64,000 nucleotides of DNA from Bacteroidaceae bacterium. GTDB lineage: Bacteria > Bacteroidota > Bacteroidia > Bacteroidales > Bacteroidaceae. Below are positions 17,955 through 27,144 of this stretch, one piece after another. A program made the position numbers and the translations under genes. Under the pieces are notes generated by a model. It saw only the letters and a list, made by a program, of their open reading frames with translations. It had not been told where the DNA came from and ran no database searches. Position 1 is the stretch's first letter; each line of letters starts with the position of its first letter. Where the stretch lies: positions 186,001 through 250,000 of the forward strand of contig JAEESE010000002.1 of assembly GCA_016286165.1 (NCBI GenBank), written 5' to 3'.

Positions 17955-19364
17955 TTACAACGTTTCCTGCTTCAGCTTCTCAACGTAGTCGTCGATGCGA
18001 CGGATTTCGCGAGGAATCTTGATTTGCTGGGGGCAATGGCTGGTGCATTGGTTGCAGCCTATGCAATGGCTGGCCTGACGAAGGCGTGGCACGCTGCGAT
18101 CGTAGCCCACAAGGAAGGCACGGCGCTGCTTGCGATAGGTTGGTGAGCCGCTGCTCTGTGGTGTATTGCCCTCGCGTATACATTTGTTGTAATGAGCGAA
18201 GATGGCTGGGATATCGAGGCCGTAGGGACAAGGCATACAGTACTGACAGCCTGTACATGGTATTTCCTTCTGGCCATAGATCTCGTGGGCAATATGCATC
18301 AGGAACTCGTGTTCAGCTTCGCTGACAGGCTTCAGCGGCGAATAGGTATGCACATTCTCCTGGAGGTGTTCCATATATGTCATGCCGCTGAGCACGGTGA
18401 GGACACCCTCGGGGGTTCCGGCAAAGCGGAAAGCCCACGATGCAATGGTGGCTTCTGGGTCGCGTTGCTTGAGCTCGGCGGCTATATCGTCGGAAACACT
18501 GGCCAGTCGTCCGCCCAGCAAGGGTTCCATGATGACGGCTGGTATTCCTCGTTTCTGGAGTTCGGCGTAAAGAATCGAGGCATCGACGTTGTCGGGGTTA
18601 ATCTCATTAGCATAGAACCAGTCGAGGTAGTTGAGTTCTATCTGCACGAAATCCCAATGATACTGGCCTTCGTCGTGCAACTGCATCATGAGCTCAAAGG
18701 CACGGTAGTCGCCGTGGTATGAGAAACCGAGGTTGCGGATACGCCCTGCCTCTTTCTGCTCCACGAGCCAGTCCGTAAGGCCGTTGTCGATGAAGCGGCG
18801 ACGGCACACCTTAAGGCCATTGAGGTTTTCGCCTGTCTCTGGGTCGCGCCCACCACCGCCTATGCTATGCAGTAGCAGGTAGTCGACGTAATCAACCTGA
18901 AGTTCCTTCAGCGAATTCTCGAACATAGCCTTAGAAGGTTCAAGTGCCCACTGATCGGAGCCGAAATTAGACAGCTTGGTGGCAATGAAGTATTTATCGC
19001 GTGGGTAACGCTTCAGGGCTATGCCTGTGCAGCGCTCGCTAAGACCGCGGCAGTAGACGGGCGCCGTGTCGAAATAGTTGACACCGTGCTCAATGGCATA
19101 GTCCACTTGGCGGTTGATCATCTCCTGATCGAAGAGGCCGGTCTGCGGGTCTTCCTCGGAGCCTTCGGGCAACATGGGCAAGCGCATCATGCCAAAGCCG
19201 AGAAGGCCGACGACATCGCATGTGTTGGGGTTAGTACGAGTGGTCATAGATGACCCGCTTCCGCTCTTCGCCGAGGGGGATGTGCAGGCTGTGATGAGAG
19301 CTGCGCCGGGGGCTGCGGCTGCCGTGGCGCCTGCGATATGTTTTAGGAATGAACGTCTATCCAT
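17955..19364 (-). CDS. Tat-exported ferredoxin-type aldo/keto reductase
   Basis: Predicted periplasmic oxidoreductase. I start it at 19364 because MDRRSFLKHIAGATAAAAPGA is a textbook twin-arginine signal; the longer frame adds 18 unlikely residues. Next is an aldo/keto reductase barrel (LGFGMMRLP, VDYAIEHGVNYFDTAPVY, DYLLLHSIG). The C-terminus has two iron-sulfur motifs, CTGCQYCMPCP and CIGCNQCTSHCP. An ITACTS segment near the end of the signal could also be a lipobox, so a Tat lipoprotein is possible. It follows the membrane polyferredoxin gene by 19 bases and lies in one operon with tatA and tatC, suggesting electron delivery from the membrane protein. The substrate is unknown. Confidence 0.85.
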   Translation of the reverse strand: MDRRSFLKHIAGATAAAAPGAALITACTSPSAKSGSGSSMTTRTNPNTCDVVGLLGFGMMRLPMLPEGSEEDPQTGLFDQEMINRQVDYAIEHGVNYFDTAPVYCRGLSERCTGIALKRYPRDKYFIATKLSNFGSDQWALEPSKAMFENSLKELQVDYVDYLLLHSIGGGGRDPETGENLNGLKVCRRRFIDNGLTDWLVEQKEAGRIRNLGFSYHGDYRAFELMMQLHDEGQYHWDFVQIELNYLDWFYANEINPDNVDASILYAELQKRGIPAVIMEPLLGGRLASVSDDIAAELKQRDPEATIASWAFRFAGTPEGVLTVLSGMTYMEHLQENVHTYSPLKPVSEAEHEFLMHIAHEIYGQKEIPCTGCQYCMPCPYGLDIPAIFAHYNKCIREGNTPQSSGSPTYRKQRRAFLVGYDRSVPRLRQASHCIGCNQCTSHCPQQIKIPREIRRIDDYVEKLKQETL

Positions 19365-19383
19365 AGTATTGAGTTGAGAGTTT

Positions 19384-20934
19384 CTATACTTCCTTATGCA
19401 CTTCGTGGCCTTCGACATAAATGGCCGAGAATGGGCGGGCGGGACAGAGGTTCTCGCAGGCTCCGCAGCCTATGCATTTGGCTTCGTTGATAGCGGGAAC
19501 ATAAGCGCCCAACTCGTCGTCAGGGTCAAGGGGCACCATCTCTATGGCTCCCGTGGGGCAGTGGCGCGAGCAGTTGTCGCAGTCGACATGGTCGTTGACC
19601 GCTACGCAGTTCTTCTTAATCCACACGGCATGACCGACTTGCGTACTTGTCTTCTCCTCAACGGTGATAGGACGAATAGCATCGGTAGGACACACCTCGG
19701 CACAGCGGTTGCATTCGGGACGGCAATAACCGCGCTCGAAACTCATCATTGGCTGCATCAATGTCATCAGACCCGTGGAGGGACGCAAGACATGGTTGGG
19801 GCATTGGGCCACACAGAGCTGACAGCCTGTGCAGTGCTGTGCGAAATGACGTGCCGACAGGGCACCTGGAGGAATAATGGGTGTAGTGCGTTTAGGGGCT
19901 ACCTTGTCTTCTATGTCTGCCAACCCGCCATCAACCTTCAGTTTTGCCTCTTGGGCAAGGGCGGCAGTGGCTGTAGCCAGACCCGCTCCAATGAGAAAAG
20001 AGCGACGTGAGGCTCCCTCCTCATCGGCCCCTTCCCCGGCCCTTCCCCTGTTCGGGAGTGGAGACTCATTGTTGGCGGCTGCAACCTTGTCCTCCTCGCA
20101 CTTGAGGGGGAGTGAGGAAAGGCCCCACTTCAACGCATCAAACTTACAAGCCTCGAGGCAGTCGCCGCAAACTACACAACGGGAGTAATCAACTTTGCGG
20201 CTCTTGAAATCGATGCAGGAAGCCTTGCAGCTCTTGGAGCAGGCTGAACAGTTGCGGCACTTCTCCTCGTCGAACCTTATCTTCAGCAACGAGAAGCGCG
20301 AGATGAAACTGAGGAAGGTGCCCACAGGACAGATAGTGTTGCAATAAGTGCGGCCGCCTATCCAAGCAAGCACGGCGAGCACGACGAGGGTTACGGCTGC
20401 AATGATGAACGTTGGCAGGCTACGCATCCATACGTCGACATTGTAGAAGGCATAGCTGTCGTGCTTGGCTGCGATAGAGGCGAGGCCGTTGTTTATCCAT
20501 TCGTAAACTGGTGCAAACAGGTTCGAGGCAATGCGGCCGAAACTACTGTAAGGCGCCAGCAAGGCCACGAAAGAGCCTACGCCTGCTATCAGGGCAATGA
20601 TAAAAACAACCAGCACGGGATAGCGCAGCCACTTCATCTCGGGCGAGAACGAGTAGCGGCCTACCTTTTTATTCTTACGCGGGCGCAGGCGGGCGAGGAC
20701 GTCCTGAAGGATGCCCAACGGACAGATTACCGAGCAGTAGATACGCCCGAAGACAAAGGTCAGAACAATAAGGGCTATGATGACGCCCACGTTCAGCGCA
20801 AGCACGGCAGGCAGGAACTGAATGTTGGCCAGCCAACCTGCAATGCGTGGAGCTGTGCCTGTAAAATCGACAAACAGCCACGTGATTAGCAAGATGCTTA
20901 TCACGGCCAAAACTATGCGAACTTTTCTTAGCAT
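19384..20934 (-). CDS. Membrane polyferredoxin, NapH-like plus NapG-like, with internal twin-arginine motif
   Basis: A 516-residue electron-transfer protein. The N-terminal half has about five membrane helices with the NapH/RdxA-type motifs GRIYCSVICPLG and GRTYCNTICPVG. Cytoplasmic ferredoxin motifs CRNCSACSKSC and CVVCGDCLEAC follow. Next comes a low-complexity linker (ESPLPNRGRAGEG, about residues 289-302), then GASRRSFLIGAGLATATAA, a twin-arginine signal in mid-protein. The C-terminal half carries four more clusters: CTGCQLCVAQCP, CNRCAEVCP, CDNCSRHCP and CIGCGACENLCP. The layout reads as a fusion of quinol-side NapH and exported NapG-like units. Its genes sit directly after tatC. Electron flow from quinol or cytoplasm to the partner reductase is inference. 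Confidence 0.85.
   Translation of the reverse strand: MLRKVRIVLAVISILLITWLFVDFTGTAPRIAGWLANIQFLPAVLALNVGVIIALIVLTFVFGRIYCSVICPLGILQDVLARLRPRKNKKVGRYSFSPEMKWLRYPVLVVFIIALIAGVGSFVALLAPYSSFGRIASNLFAPVYEWINNGLASIAAKHDSYAFYNVDVWMRSLPTFIIAAVTLVVLAVLAWIGGRTYCNTICPVGTFLSFISRFSLLKIRFDEEKCRNCSACSKSCKASCIDFKSRKVDYSRCVVCGDCLEACKFDALKWGLSSLPLKCEEDKVAAANNESPLPNRGRAGEGADEEGASRRSFLIGAGLATATAALAQEAKLKVDGGLADIEDKVAPKRTTPIIPPGALSARHFAQHCTGCQLCVAQCPNHVLRPSTGLMTLMQPMMSFERGYCRPECNRCAEVCPTDAIRPITVEEKTSTQVGHAVWIKKNCVAVNDHVDCDNCSRHCPTGAIEMVPLDPDDELGAYVPAINEAKCIGCGACENLCPARPFSAIYVEGHEVHKEV
20012..20065. repeat. G/C-rich palindromic element inside the polyferredoxin gene
   Basis: The stretch encodes SPLPNRGRAGEG on the minus strand and resembles the elements in the glycosidase, ispH and recQ in composition and peptide style. 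It sits exactly in the linker before the internal twin-arginine motif. Its arms are less perfect than in the other copies. Confidence 0.5.
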
Positions 20935-20972
20935 TTTGTCGTGAAAGATTAAATAAATATGTGTTGCGTAAG

Positions 20973-21884
20973 TTAGTTTATCTCTTCGGCATCAACAATC
21001 TCTTCAGCATCTGAGATTTCTTCTGCCTCAGCGAGCTCCGGAGGCACCATGTTGTCCAGATCTTCAGCCTCTGCCTCGGCGATCTCTGGTGACTCGTTGC
21101 CGTCGGTTTCTTCGTCAGCCTCCTCGGACTCTGAATTGTCTTTAGTAGTTAGCTTCACTATCCAGATACTGATTTCGTAGAGCATCCAAATAGGCAGCGA
21201 TACTATGATGAGCGTCATGATGTCGGCCGTAGGCGTGATGATGGCAGCCATGACGAGGATTGCCACTATGGCGTGACGGCGATACTCACTCATCCACGAG
21301 GGCTTCAACATACCGAAGCGGGCCAGGAGCCAGGCTATGACAGGTATCTCAAAGACAATGCCGAAGACCACGGACATCAGCAATAACGTGTCAACGTAGC
21401 TGGTCAAAGTAAGCAGCGTCTGAATCTCAGAACTCACGCTGTAGGTACCCAGGAACCGCACCGTGAGTGGGAAGATGAGGAAATAGTTGACGGCAATACC
21501 CACGATGAACATGCCATAGGCTGCACCTACGAGACGGTAGCTGGCACGACGCTCATCGTCATAGAGCGCAGGCGAGATGAAGCGGAACAGGACATAGATA
21601 ATATATGGCGAAGCCACCAACAAGCCCATCACCAGCGACACCTTCATGTGAATCATGAACTGCTCGGTGAGCTGGGTGTTGACAAGCTGCAGTTCAAACG
21701 GCTCAGCGCCTAAGAAGCGGTAGGTGGGGAAGTTGCTGTCGGTAGGCCATAGGACGAAATCAAAGAGGTAATCCTTGAGGAAAAAGACGCCAATAGCCAT
21801 GACAACGCCTGCCACCAGCACCTTGATGATACTGCCGCGCAGGACGTCGAGATGATCCCAGAAGGACATCTGCTCGTCCATCAC
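20973..21884 (-). CDS. tatC: Sec-independent protein translocase TatC
   Basis: Integral membrane receptor of the twin-arginine translocase that recognises RR signal peptides. [17 protein letters not shown] matches the conserved TatC N-terminus (the family's FxxHLxELR), and six hydrophobic helices follow, including the [16 protein letters not shown] segment. The start overlaps the tatA stop by four bases, so translation is probably coupled. The C-terminal tail of about 55 residues is strongly acidic (runs of [14 protein letters not shown]) and longer than the usual TatC tail. The next gene downstream, 38 bases away, encodes a probable cargo protein. No tatB is visible, so this is a TatAC-type system. 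Confidence 0.95.
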   Translation of the reverse strand: MMDEQMSFWDHLDVLRGSIIKVLVAGVVMAIGVFFLKDYLFDFVLWPTDSNFPTYRFLGAEPFELQLVNTQLTEQFMIHMKVSLVMGLLVASPYIIYVLFRFISPALYDDERRASYRLVGAAYGMFIVGIAVNYFLIFPLTVRFLGTYSVSSEIQTLLTLTSYVDTLLLMSVVFGIVFEIPVIAWLLARFGMLKPSWMSEYRRHAIVAILVMAAIITPTADIMTLIIVSLPIWMLYEISIWIVKLTTKDNSESEEADEETDGNESPEIAEAEAEDLDNMVPPELAEAEEISDAEEIVDAEEIN

Positions 21885-22087
21885 TTCGCCTCGTCCTTAT
21901 TGTATTCGGCGGCGTCCTTGACGTCCTTAGTCACGTTATTGACCTCGTCGTCGAGGCCTTTCACGCCATCCTTAAAGCTCTTGACACCCTTGCCAAGACC
22001 TTTCATCAGTTCGGGAATCTTCTTGCCGCCGAAGAGCAGCAGCACCACGAGGGCGATAAGGATGATTTCGGGAGTTCCTAAATTCAT
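21881..22087 (-). CDS. tatA: Twin-arginine translocase subunit TatA
   Basis: Pore-forming subunit of the Tat system, 68 residues. It shows the expected order: a short periplasmic end (MNLGTPE), one membrane helix ([20 protein letters not shown]), the FGGKKIPEL hinge, then an amphipathic charged helix. It is first in the operon tatA-tatC-polyferredoxin-reductase. A -7 promoter box lies about 40 bases upstream. In the absence of tatB it presumably serves both TatA and TatB functions, as in other minimal TatAC systems. Confidence 0.95.
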   Translation of the reverse strand: MNLGTPEIILIALVVLLLFGGKKIPELMKGLGKGVKSFKDGVKGLDDEVNNVTKDVKDAAEYNKDEAK

Positions 22088-22127
22088 AATTCTCTATTTT
22101 TTAGTGGTTATAAATGCTTCTGCGCTG

Positions 22128-22135
22128 CAAAAATA
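22128..22135 (-). promoter_or_regulatory. -7 box of the tat operon
   Basis: TATTTTTG on the minus strand fits TAnnTTTG, 40 bases before tatA. The -33 element is not clear. Confidence 0.45.
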
Positions 22136-22198
22136 GAAAGAAAAGTCGGCAAAACTATCTTTTTTTGGCAAAAATATCAGCCTGTTTGATTTATTTTA

Positions 22199-22206
22199 TA
22201 CTTTTG
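22199..22206 (+). promoter_or_regulatory. -7 box of the small beta-barrel gene
   Basis: TACTTTTG fits TAnnTTTG and lies 43 bases before the ATG at 22250. No well-spaced -33 box was seen. Confidence 0.5.
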
Positions 22207-22249
22207 CACTGCAAACACATGGATTTCTAACTTAAAAACAAACAAAACA

Positions 22250-22798
22250 ATGAAAAAAGCATTACTTACGCTTTGTCTCGTGCTCGCTGGCACGGCAACT
22301 TATGCACAGAAATTCGATGAACCCGAACCAGGCGACTGGGCTCTGGGCCTGAACATCCCGATGACTTGGGGCGACGATCTACACCTTGGCGTACAGCCCA
22401 AAGTACAGTACTACGCCACTTCACAGTTCCGTATCGAAACCTCTTTCGGCTACTACTTCAAAGCCGGGGATAACAAAGGTAACCGTATAGATTGGGATCT
22501 CAATCTCAATTTCCACTACCTCTTCCCCATGAAGGATACGGGTCTCTGGATTTATCCCATCCTCGGTGTACAAATGCTTCATCGTCACTACACAGATAGC
22601 AAAGCCTTCAAGGAAGAATATAAGGCGGACAATCCTGGGGATGACATGGATGATCACATGCGCGTAGGCCTCAACATAGGTGCCGGACTGCAGTACGACA
22701 TTGAAGAGCGCCTCTATGTCAATGCTGAGGTCAAATACACCTACACCAACGACTTCGACCGCGGCAACGTGCTCATAGGCATCGGCTACCGCTTCTAA
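22250..22798 (+). CDS. Small outer-membrane beta-barrel protein
   Basis: A 182-residue exported protein with signal peptide MKKALLTLCLVLAGTATYAQ. About eight amphipathic strands follow, such as LGVQPKVQYYA, FRIETSFGYYFK and LYVNAEVKYTYT, ending in IGIGYRF with terminal Phe. This is the profile of the generic porin/OmpW-like barrel group; I cannot name a specific family. It stands alone between the divergent tat operon and its own terminator. Function could be structural or a small-molecule channel; nothing in the neighbours decides. Confidence 0.75.
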   Translation: MKKALLTLCLVLAGTATYAQKFDEPEPGDWALGLNIPMTWGDDLHLGVQPKVQYYATSQFRIETSFGYYFKAGDNKGNRIDWDLNLNFHYLFPMKDTGLWIYPILGVQMLHRHYTDSKAFKEEYKADNPGDDMDDHMRVGLNIGAGLQYDIEERLYVNAEVKYTYTNDFDRGNVLIGIGYRF

Positions 22799-22836
22799 AT
22801 TTCTCCTCCTTTAGTACGAGGAAACTCTGCCAACAC

Positions 22837-22873
22837 AAAGGACTGTTCGACACCTGTCAAACAGTCCTTTATT
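22837..22873 (+). terminator. Intrinsic terminator after the beta-barrel gene
   Basis: AAAGGACTGTT (22837-22847) pairs perfectly with AACAGTCCTTT (22860-22870), with a 12-base loop and a short T tail. No gene is visible in the remainder of 22799-23001. Confidence 0.8.
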
Positions 22874-23001
22874 CTATACCTACTAACAGTAGACATTAGC
22901 CCATGTTTTGCGCCCATTCTTAACTCTTTGTCCCCCGGCAAGCTGTCAATGCGATGAGCGCAGAGCTAAAAAGGATGGATAAGCATGAGAAAGTTATCAT
23001 C

Positions 23002-24267
23002 TTATTTTCGTACTCGTATTGTGCAAGGGCTCTCGAGTTGTTGTTGCCACTGCTGAAGCCAATTGAACCATTGAGCAGATGAGCGGAAGCTGTCACGCTC
23101 CATAAGTGCACAGATGGCAAGATGATAGCGGATATGACCGTCGCAGGGACGAAGGATAGTGAGGTAGTTGTAGGTATCTTCTTTCTTAGACACGAGGTAG
23201 GGCGCAAATGCAACTACGCCAAGACCAACGCCCTCGATAAGGTCTTCGGCTGCTTTATCGGGAACGTTCTTGCCCCATGAGCCGACAAGACCGTTTGTCC
23301 TGTCGATGAAACCTTCGTTTTCCAGCTCCAGTTTCTGAACGCCCGAGCAGAATTGAAGGTCGTCAACACCAGGGCCAGCAAGATGAATATCCACTTCTAC
23401 ATCGCGATGACCGGCATAAATAGTGTAGCGCTGGCGCATCTGAAGAGTCTTGCCAGCATAGAGCCAGTTCTTATCCCACACCTCAACAATGGCACGCACG
23501 GGGCCAGAAGCTATTACTCGCTGACCTCTGGCCTCAACGCTATCGACGTAAGTAGGCTCGCCATTGACATATCCACGGAAGGAGCCGGCGCCGACACTCG
23601 GACCGGCAAACAAGATATCACAGCCAAGTCCGGCAGCAATATCCTCGCGCGTGCTATAGAAATTGGTCTTGTCGAGCACTAGTTGAGGCGTGGGCTTGCC
23701 GTAGATGTCGATACTCTGCCGATGATCCATATAGACGCGGAAGCCCACAAGTTCACTCTCCCACTGCGCTCCATGGCCATAGATGGCATCGTAGGTGGCA
23801 AGAGGTTCGTTGCGGCCTTGGTATTCTATACTATTAATGTAGGGATAGCGGTATTTCCTATCCCACACTTTCATGAAGGCCGCCGTGCGAGGAGAACAGG
23901 TTTCATTCGATGAAATGGGCAAAAATTGAACCTTAAAGGTTTCTGTAGTATTAGCCGGCACATCGCAAACGAATGCCAGTTCATCAGGAACGAGGTCGCC
24001 GTCAAGATCATCAAGCTGAGATGGGAGGGCTGACTTGGACTCTCCCGCCATGACCTTTGCTGACAGGACATTCGCCGCTTTCTTCTTCAGCGTCTGGTGA
24101 AGGTTAATGACAACGGGCACGTCCTTGCGGTCGGCATCTGAGGGGTTTGTCACCTTGACGGTTACAACGCCCACCTCCTTACCCTTCCAGTCAGCTGCTA
24201 CCTGTGCTGACAGCATATATGGCAACAATAATGAAATTGTAAGGACAAATATAAGCTTTACTCTCAT
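23002..24267 (-). CDS. DUF4861 family exported protein
   Basis: A 421-residue periplasmic or surface protein with signal peptide LIFVLTISLLLPYMLSAQ. It resembles DUF4861, a family frequently found beside pectin and rhamnogalacturonan enzymes; its activity is not established. Visible features are an N-terminal beta-domain (KVTNPSDADRKDVPVVINL) and an aromatic-rich core (YGHGAQWESELVGFRVYMDHRQ). It lies downstream of the PL26-like lyase on the same strand with 115 bases between them, and divergently from the GH105 gene. Joint action on rhamnogalacturonan is inference from this context. Confidence 0.75.
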   Translation of the reverse strand: MRVKLIFVLTISLLLPYMLSAQVAADWKGKEVGVVTVKVTNPSDADRKDVPVVINLHQTLKKKAANVLSAKVMAGESKSALPSQLDDLDGDLVPDELAFVCDVPANTTETFKVQFLPISSNETCSPRTAAFMKVWDRKYRYPYINSIEYQGRNEPLATYDAIYGHGAQWESELVGFRVYMDHRQSIDIYGKPTPQLVLDKTNFYSTREDIAAGLGCDILFAGPSVGAGSFRGYVNGEPTYVDSVEARGQRVIASGPVRAIVEVWDKNWLYAGKTLQMRQRYTIYAGHRDVEVDIHLAGPGVDDLQFCSGVQKLELENEGFIDRTNGLVGSWGKNVPDKAAEDLIEGVGLGVVAFAPYLVSKKEDTYNYLTILRPCDGHIRYHLAICALMERDSFRSSAQWFNWLQQWQQQLESPCTIRVRK

Positions 24268-24382
24268 TGTTCTCTTATAACTTTTAATTATGCACTTTTA
24301 ATCTTTCATTTTCTCTTTTCACTGCACTCTTTCCACTTCCCTCGCCCACACGGGGTAGCAAAGGAGCCCTTACACTTTTCAC

Positions 24383-27037
24383 TCAGTCCTGCGGTATCAC
24401 CTCCAGCAGATAGATTGCATCAAGACTCCAAAGGGCGCAGTCGTTGGTCGTCGTCTCGGCACTCTCTACCAAAGGCTGGGGCACCTCAGGCGGCAACAGT
24501 TGCTTGGGATTAAAGCGGTAGTGCTGCTCTGGCCCGCTATAGCGCCACATATCCTTCCATGTATCTTCTGCCATAGCCTTGTCACCCAGCTTGGCAGCGG
24601 CGTAGCCTTTGAGTCGGCTTATGCGGAAACGGTTCTTCGTCACCTGATGATAACGGACATTATGATCCAGGTACACAGCCTCGAACTTCTTGTCAGGTAC
24701 CATCTCCAACATTTCATGCATAAGTTCGAAGCCGCCCATGATAAGTTTCAGATGGTTGGTTGAGGTCACAGCCGTGTCGCCTTCGTAAGAGAGGATGCCG
24801 GTGGCGGGATCGTAGCCAAGCACGCCCGGGCCCGTGAACATACCGTGCGGCAAGGCTGCAATACTCTTCATGCCCGCCTGTATCTTCTTAAGGTATTTGG
24901 TGTCGCGCGTGCGTTCATATTCTGTCATCCAGTTGCCGGCGTAGGCTACCCAGTCGGGGCCTATGCGCAGACGGGCAGGAGCCGTACACGGATATTTCTC
25001 GCGTGGGAGCGCCAGACGCATAGGATCTATGGTATAAAGCATCTGATCGGCATCCTTGACAGCCGTCATCAGGTCGCCCGTGCGTTCGTCGGTGGTAAGA
25101 TAGTAGAAGAAGCGGTTCCATGCGGCCTGCGAGATACGGGCCTCCTTGGCACCGCAGCCCCAGTGGCTGACGTTATGCCTTGAACCCAAGCCCGCATAAG
25201 GTCCGATATGATATACATCCACTTCCATCGTGTGACGAGTCATAGCCTCAGCCATGCGCCATACATCGGGACGAGCCGTGCGCAGGAACGAATACCACAG
25301 CCACGATATACTGCCAAGCTCAGTATTATCCCAGGCGAAACCGCCCACGTCGTATTTCCATTCATGCCGTACGGGGTCGTAGCCATGCATGAAATCGCCG
25401 TAATTCCAGAAACCGTACCAATGGCGCTCGTCAACGGCCCGCTTATAGAAATCGAGATATTCCGAGAGCTGTCGCTCAACGGCGGCGCGACGCTCGTTGG
25501 TGCTGTCGGGCAGGCTCCACACGCCGAAGGCACGACGCGAATGGAGATATTCCGGCGTGCAGACCAACGGCGCATCTTCTGCCATCATGGCAGCACGCTG
25601 AGCTACGGCAGCCTTGCCGGGGAAAGCACGCTCGGGAAGGAGCGTGAGCACCGATGTGCGGGCTATGCCATAAGGCGTGGACATCCCTTCCTGCACATCT
25701 TCATAGCTGGCGTTGAGGTCATGGGCCACGTTGTCGTAGTGGCGCAAGTCCATAGCTCCGCCTTCGGGCGCCCATAAGTAAGCCGTGAGGTATGCTGTGT
25801 CATGCGTTGCACTGTCGATTTGCAAGCTTGCCGGATAACTCTCCCAGAAGTCCTTGACAGCAACGCCAAGGCCGCCGCTGACATCACCGGCGAAGGCATA
25901 GCCTGCGGCACGCTGACCGGTGTGAGTGCCTATCCATTGGTTGTTGGCATGAGCGCGCTTGGTAATGGCATAGCCCTGGTCGGTGAGCTGCGTTAGGCGG
26001 TAAGTGTTCCACTTTGCCCAGTGGTGCAGCAACTGGCGGTTAGGCTCATCGAAGAATTCAGGCTCCGGGATGCGCTCGCCTGCCACTTGCTTGAACTCGA
26101 AACTCATGTCCATGCCTTTCATCAAGATACGACGACCGCTGAGCGGCTGCACGCTTTCCGTCCACACACCGCCGTCCTGCGTGGCAAAGGCTACATGGCG
26201 GTTGTAGGCCTGCTCGCGCATAGGCACCTCGAAACGCACGCCCAGCGAGCGGATGAAGTCGCGACTTTGCTCACCGTCGTAGGTAAAGGAGTGCACCATT
26301 TTCACCTGCTCTGAGCCGGCATAGAAATACAAACGGACAGTGAAGGGCAGCCACTGGGTAGGCGTCTTATCCTCCCCGAAGCCGGCAGAGGTGGGCACTA
26401 TCTTCAGCTGGTTGACGTCGTAAAGGTAATAGCCTTCAAGCTTCACCACCGCCCTCACGTTGCCTGCACGCTCCACCTCAGCCTTCTCAATATTAGAGAT
26501 GTAGTTGTGAAACGTGATACTTCCTGCGTCCTCGGCATAGGGCTTATCCTGCGTAGTGCAGACCAATTGCCCGCAACCGGCCACTCTCGTGCCACCAAGT
26601 ACAAGGCTGTCGATTATTGCAGCTCCGCGTTTCGGGATATAAGCTGCAAAGTCGCCCGAGCTGATACGGATTTGGGACGCTGTTTCGGAAACGGATATAT
26701 TCTTCGCCTCTGGGGCATTTCCGCCTTTTACCTTTGTATTCAGGCTCACACTTTCCGTGCCGCCAGGTACTACTGCTGCAAAACCGCCCCATTTCACCGA
26801 GCCGTCGGGCCAGTAGGCCGTAGGCCAGAAGTCAGCAGGAATGACCTCGCCAGTTTGGGTCGTCAGGCTGAAGCGGTCCTTAGGTTTGAACTCTCCTTTC
26901 AGAAAAGGAATGCCGAAACTAACAGGTTTATTGGTCTGAGGCACAGAACCTATCCAATGCAAGCGTGCCGTGGTGTCGGCAAACGCCGTGAGCGAAGCGC
27001 TGCAAATGAGCGCTAAAATAAGTCGTTTCATCATCAT
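24383..27037 (-). CDS. Exo-rhamnogalacturonan lyase-like protein (PL26 type)
   Basis: Large exported polysaccharide enzyme of 884 residues. A signal peptide (LILALICSASLTAFA) is followed by an N-terminal beta domain opening LHWIGSVPQTNKPVSFGIPFLKGEF and WPTAYWPDGSVKWGGFAAVV. These resemble the first domain of PL26 exo-rhamnogalacturonan lyases, which release unsaturated galacturonosyl-rhamnose from rhamnogalacturonan I. The middle holds an alpha-toroid-like region (SWLWYSFLRTARPDVWRMAEAMTRH). The neighbouring GH105 enzyme would cleave the unsaturated disaccharide it makes, which supports the call. Catalytic residues were not assigned. A -7 box lies 18 bases before the start. Confidence 0.75.
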   Translation of the reverse strand: MMMKRLILALICSASLTAFADTTARLHWIGSVPQTNKPVSFGIPFLKGEFKPKDRFSLTTQTGEVIPADFWPTAYWPDGSVKWGGFAAVVPGGTESVSLNTKVKGGNAPEAKNISVSETASQIRISSGDFAAYIPKRGAAIIDSLVLGGTRVAGCGQLVCTTQDKPYAEDAGSITFHNYISNIEKAEVERAGNVRAVVKLEGYYLYDVNQLKIVPTSAGFGEDKTPTQWLPFTVRLYFYAGSEQVKMVHSFTYDGEQSRDFIRSLGVRFEVPMREQAYNRHVAFATQDGGVWTESVQPLSGRRILMKGMDMSFEFKQVAGERIPEPEFFDEPNRQLLHHWAKWNTYRLTQLTDQGYAITKRAHANNQWIGTHTGQRAAGYAFAGDVSGGLGVAVKDFWESYPASLQIDSATHDTAYLTAYLWAPEGGAMDLRHYDNVAHDLNASYEDVQEGMSTPYGIARTSVLTLLPERAFPGKAAVAQRAAMMAEDAPLVCTPEYLHSRRAFGVWSLPDSTNERRAAVERQLSEYLDFYKRAVDERHWYGFWNYGDFMHGYDPVRHEWKYDVGGFAWDNTELGSISWLWYSFLRTARPDVWRMAEAMTRHTMEVDVYHIGPYAGLGSRHNVSHWGCGAKEARISQAAWNRFFYYLTTDERTGDLMTAVKDADQMLYTIDPMRLALPREKYPCTAPARLRIGPDWVAYAGNWMTEYERTRDTKYLKKIQAGMKSIAALPHGMFTGPGVLGYDPATGILSYEGDTAVTSTNHLKLIMGGFELMHEMLEMVPDKKFEAVYLDHNVRYHQVTKNRFRISRLKGYAAAKLGDKAMAEDTWKDMWRYSGPEQHYRFNPKQLLPPEVPQPLVESAETTTNDCALWSLDAIYLLEVIPQD

Positions 27038-27054
27038 AAAGATTTTTTATGGCA

Positions 27055-27062
27055 CAAAGTTA
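27055..27062 (-). promoter_or_regulatory. -7 box of the PL26-like gene
   Basis: TAACTTTG on the minus strand fits TAnnTTTG, 18 bases before the start. It is back to back with the GH105 promoter. Confidence 0.5.
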
Positions 27063-27104
27063 ATAAAAAGTTTCAAGTTTAAAGTATAAGTATAAAGTTT
27101 TTTG

Positions 27105-27112
27105 TATTTTTG
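27105..27112 (+). promoter_or_regulatory. -7 box of the GH105 gene
   Basis: TATTTTTG fits TAnnTTTG, 33 bases before the ATG. The divergent spacer between this box and the lyase box could hold a shared operator. Confidence 0.5.
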
Positions 27113-27144
27113 CGCCCAATAGATACCTATTAAACTTTACTTGC

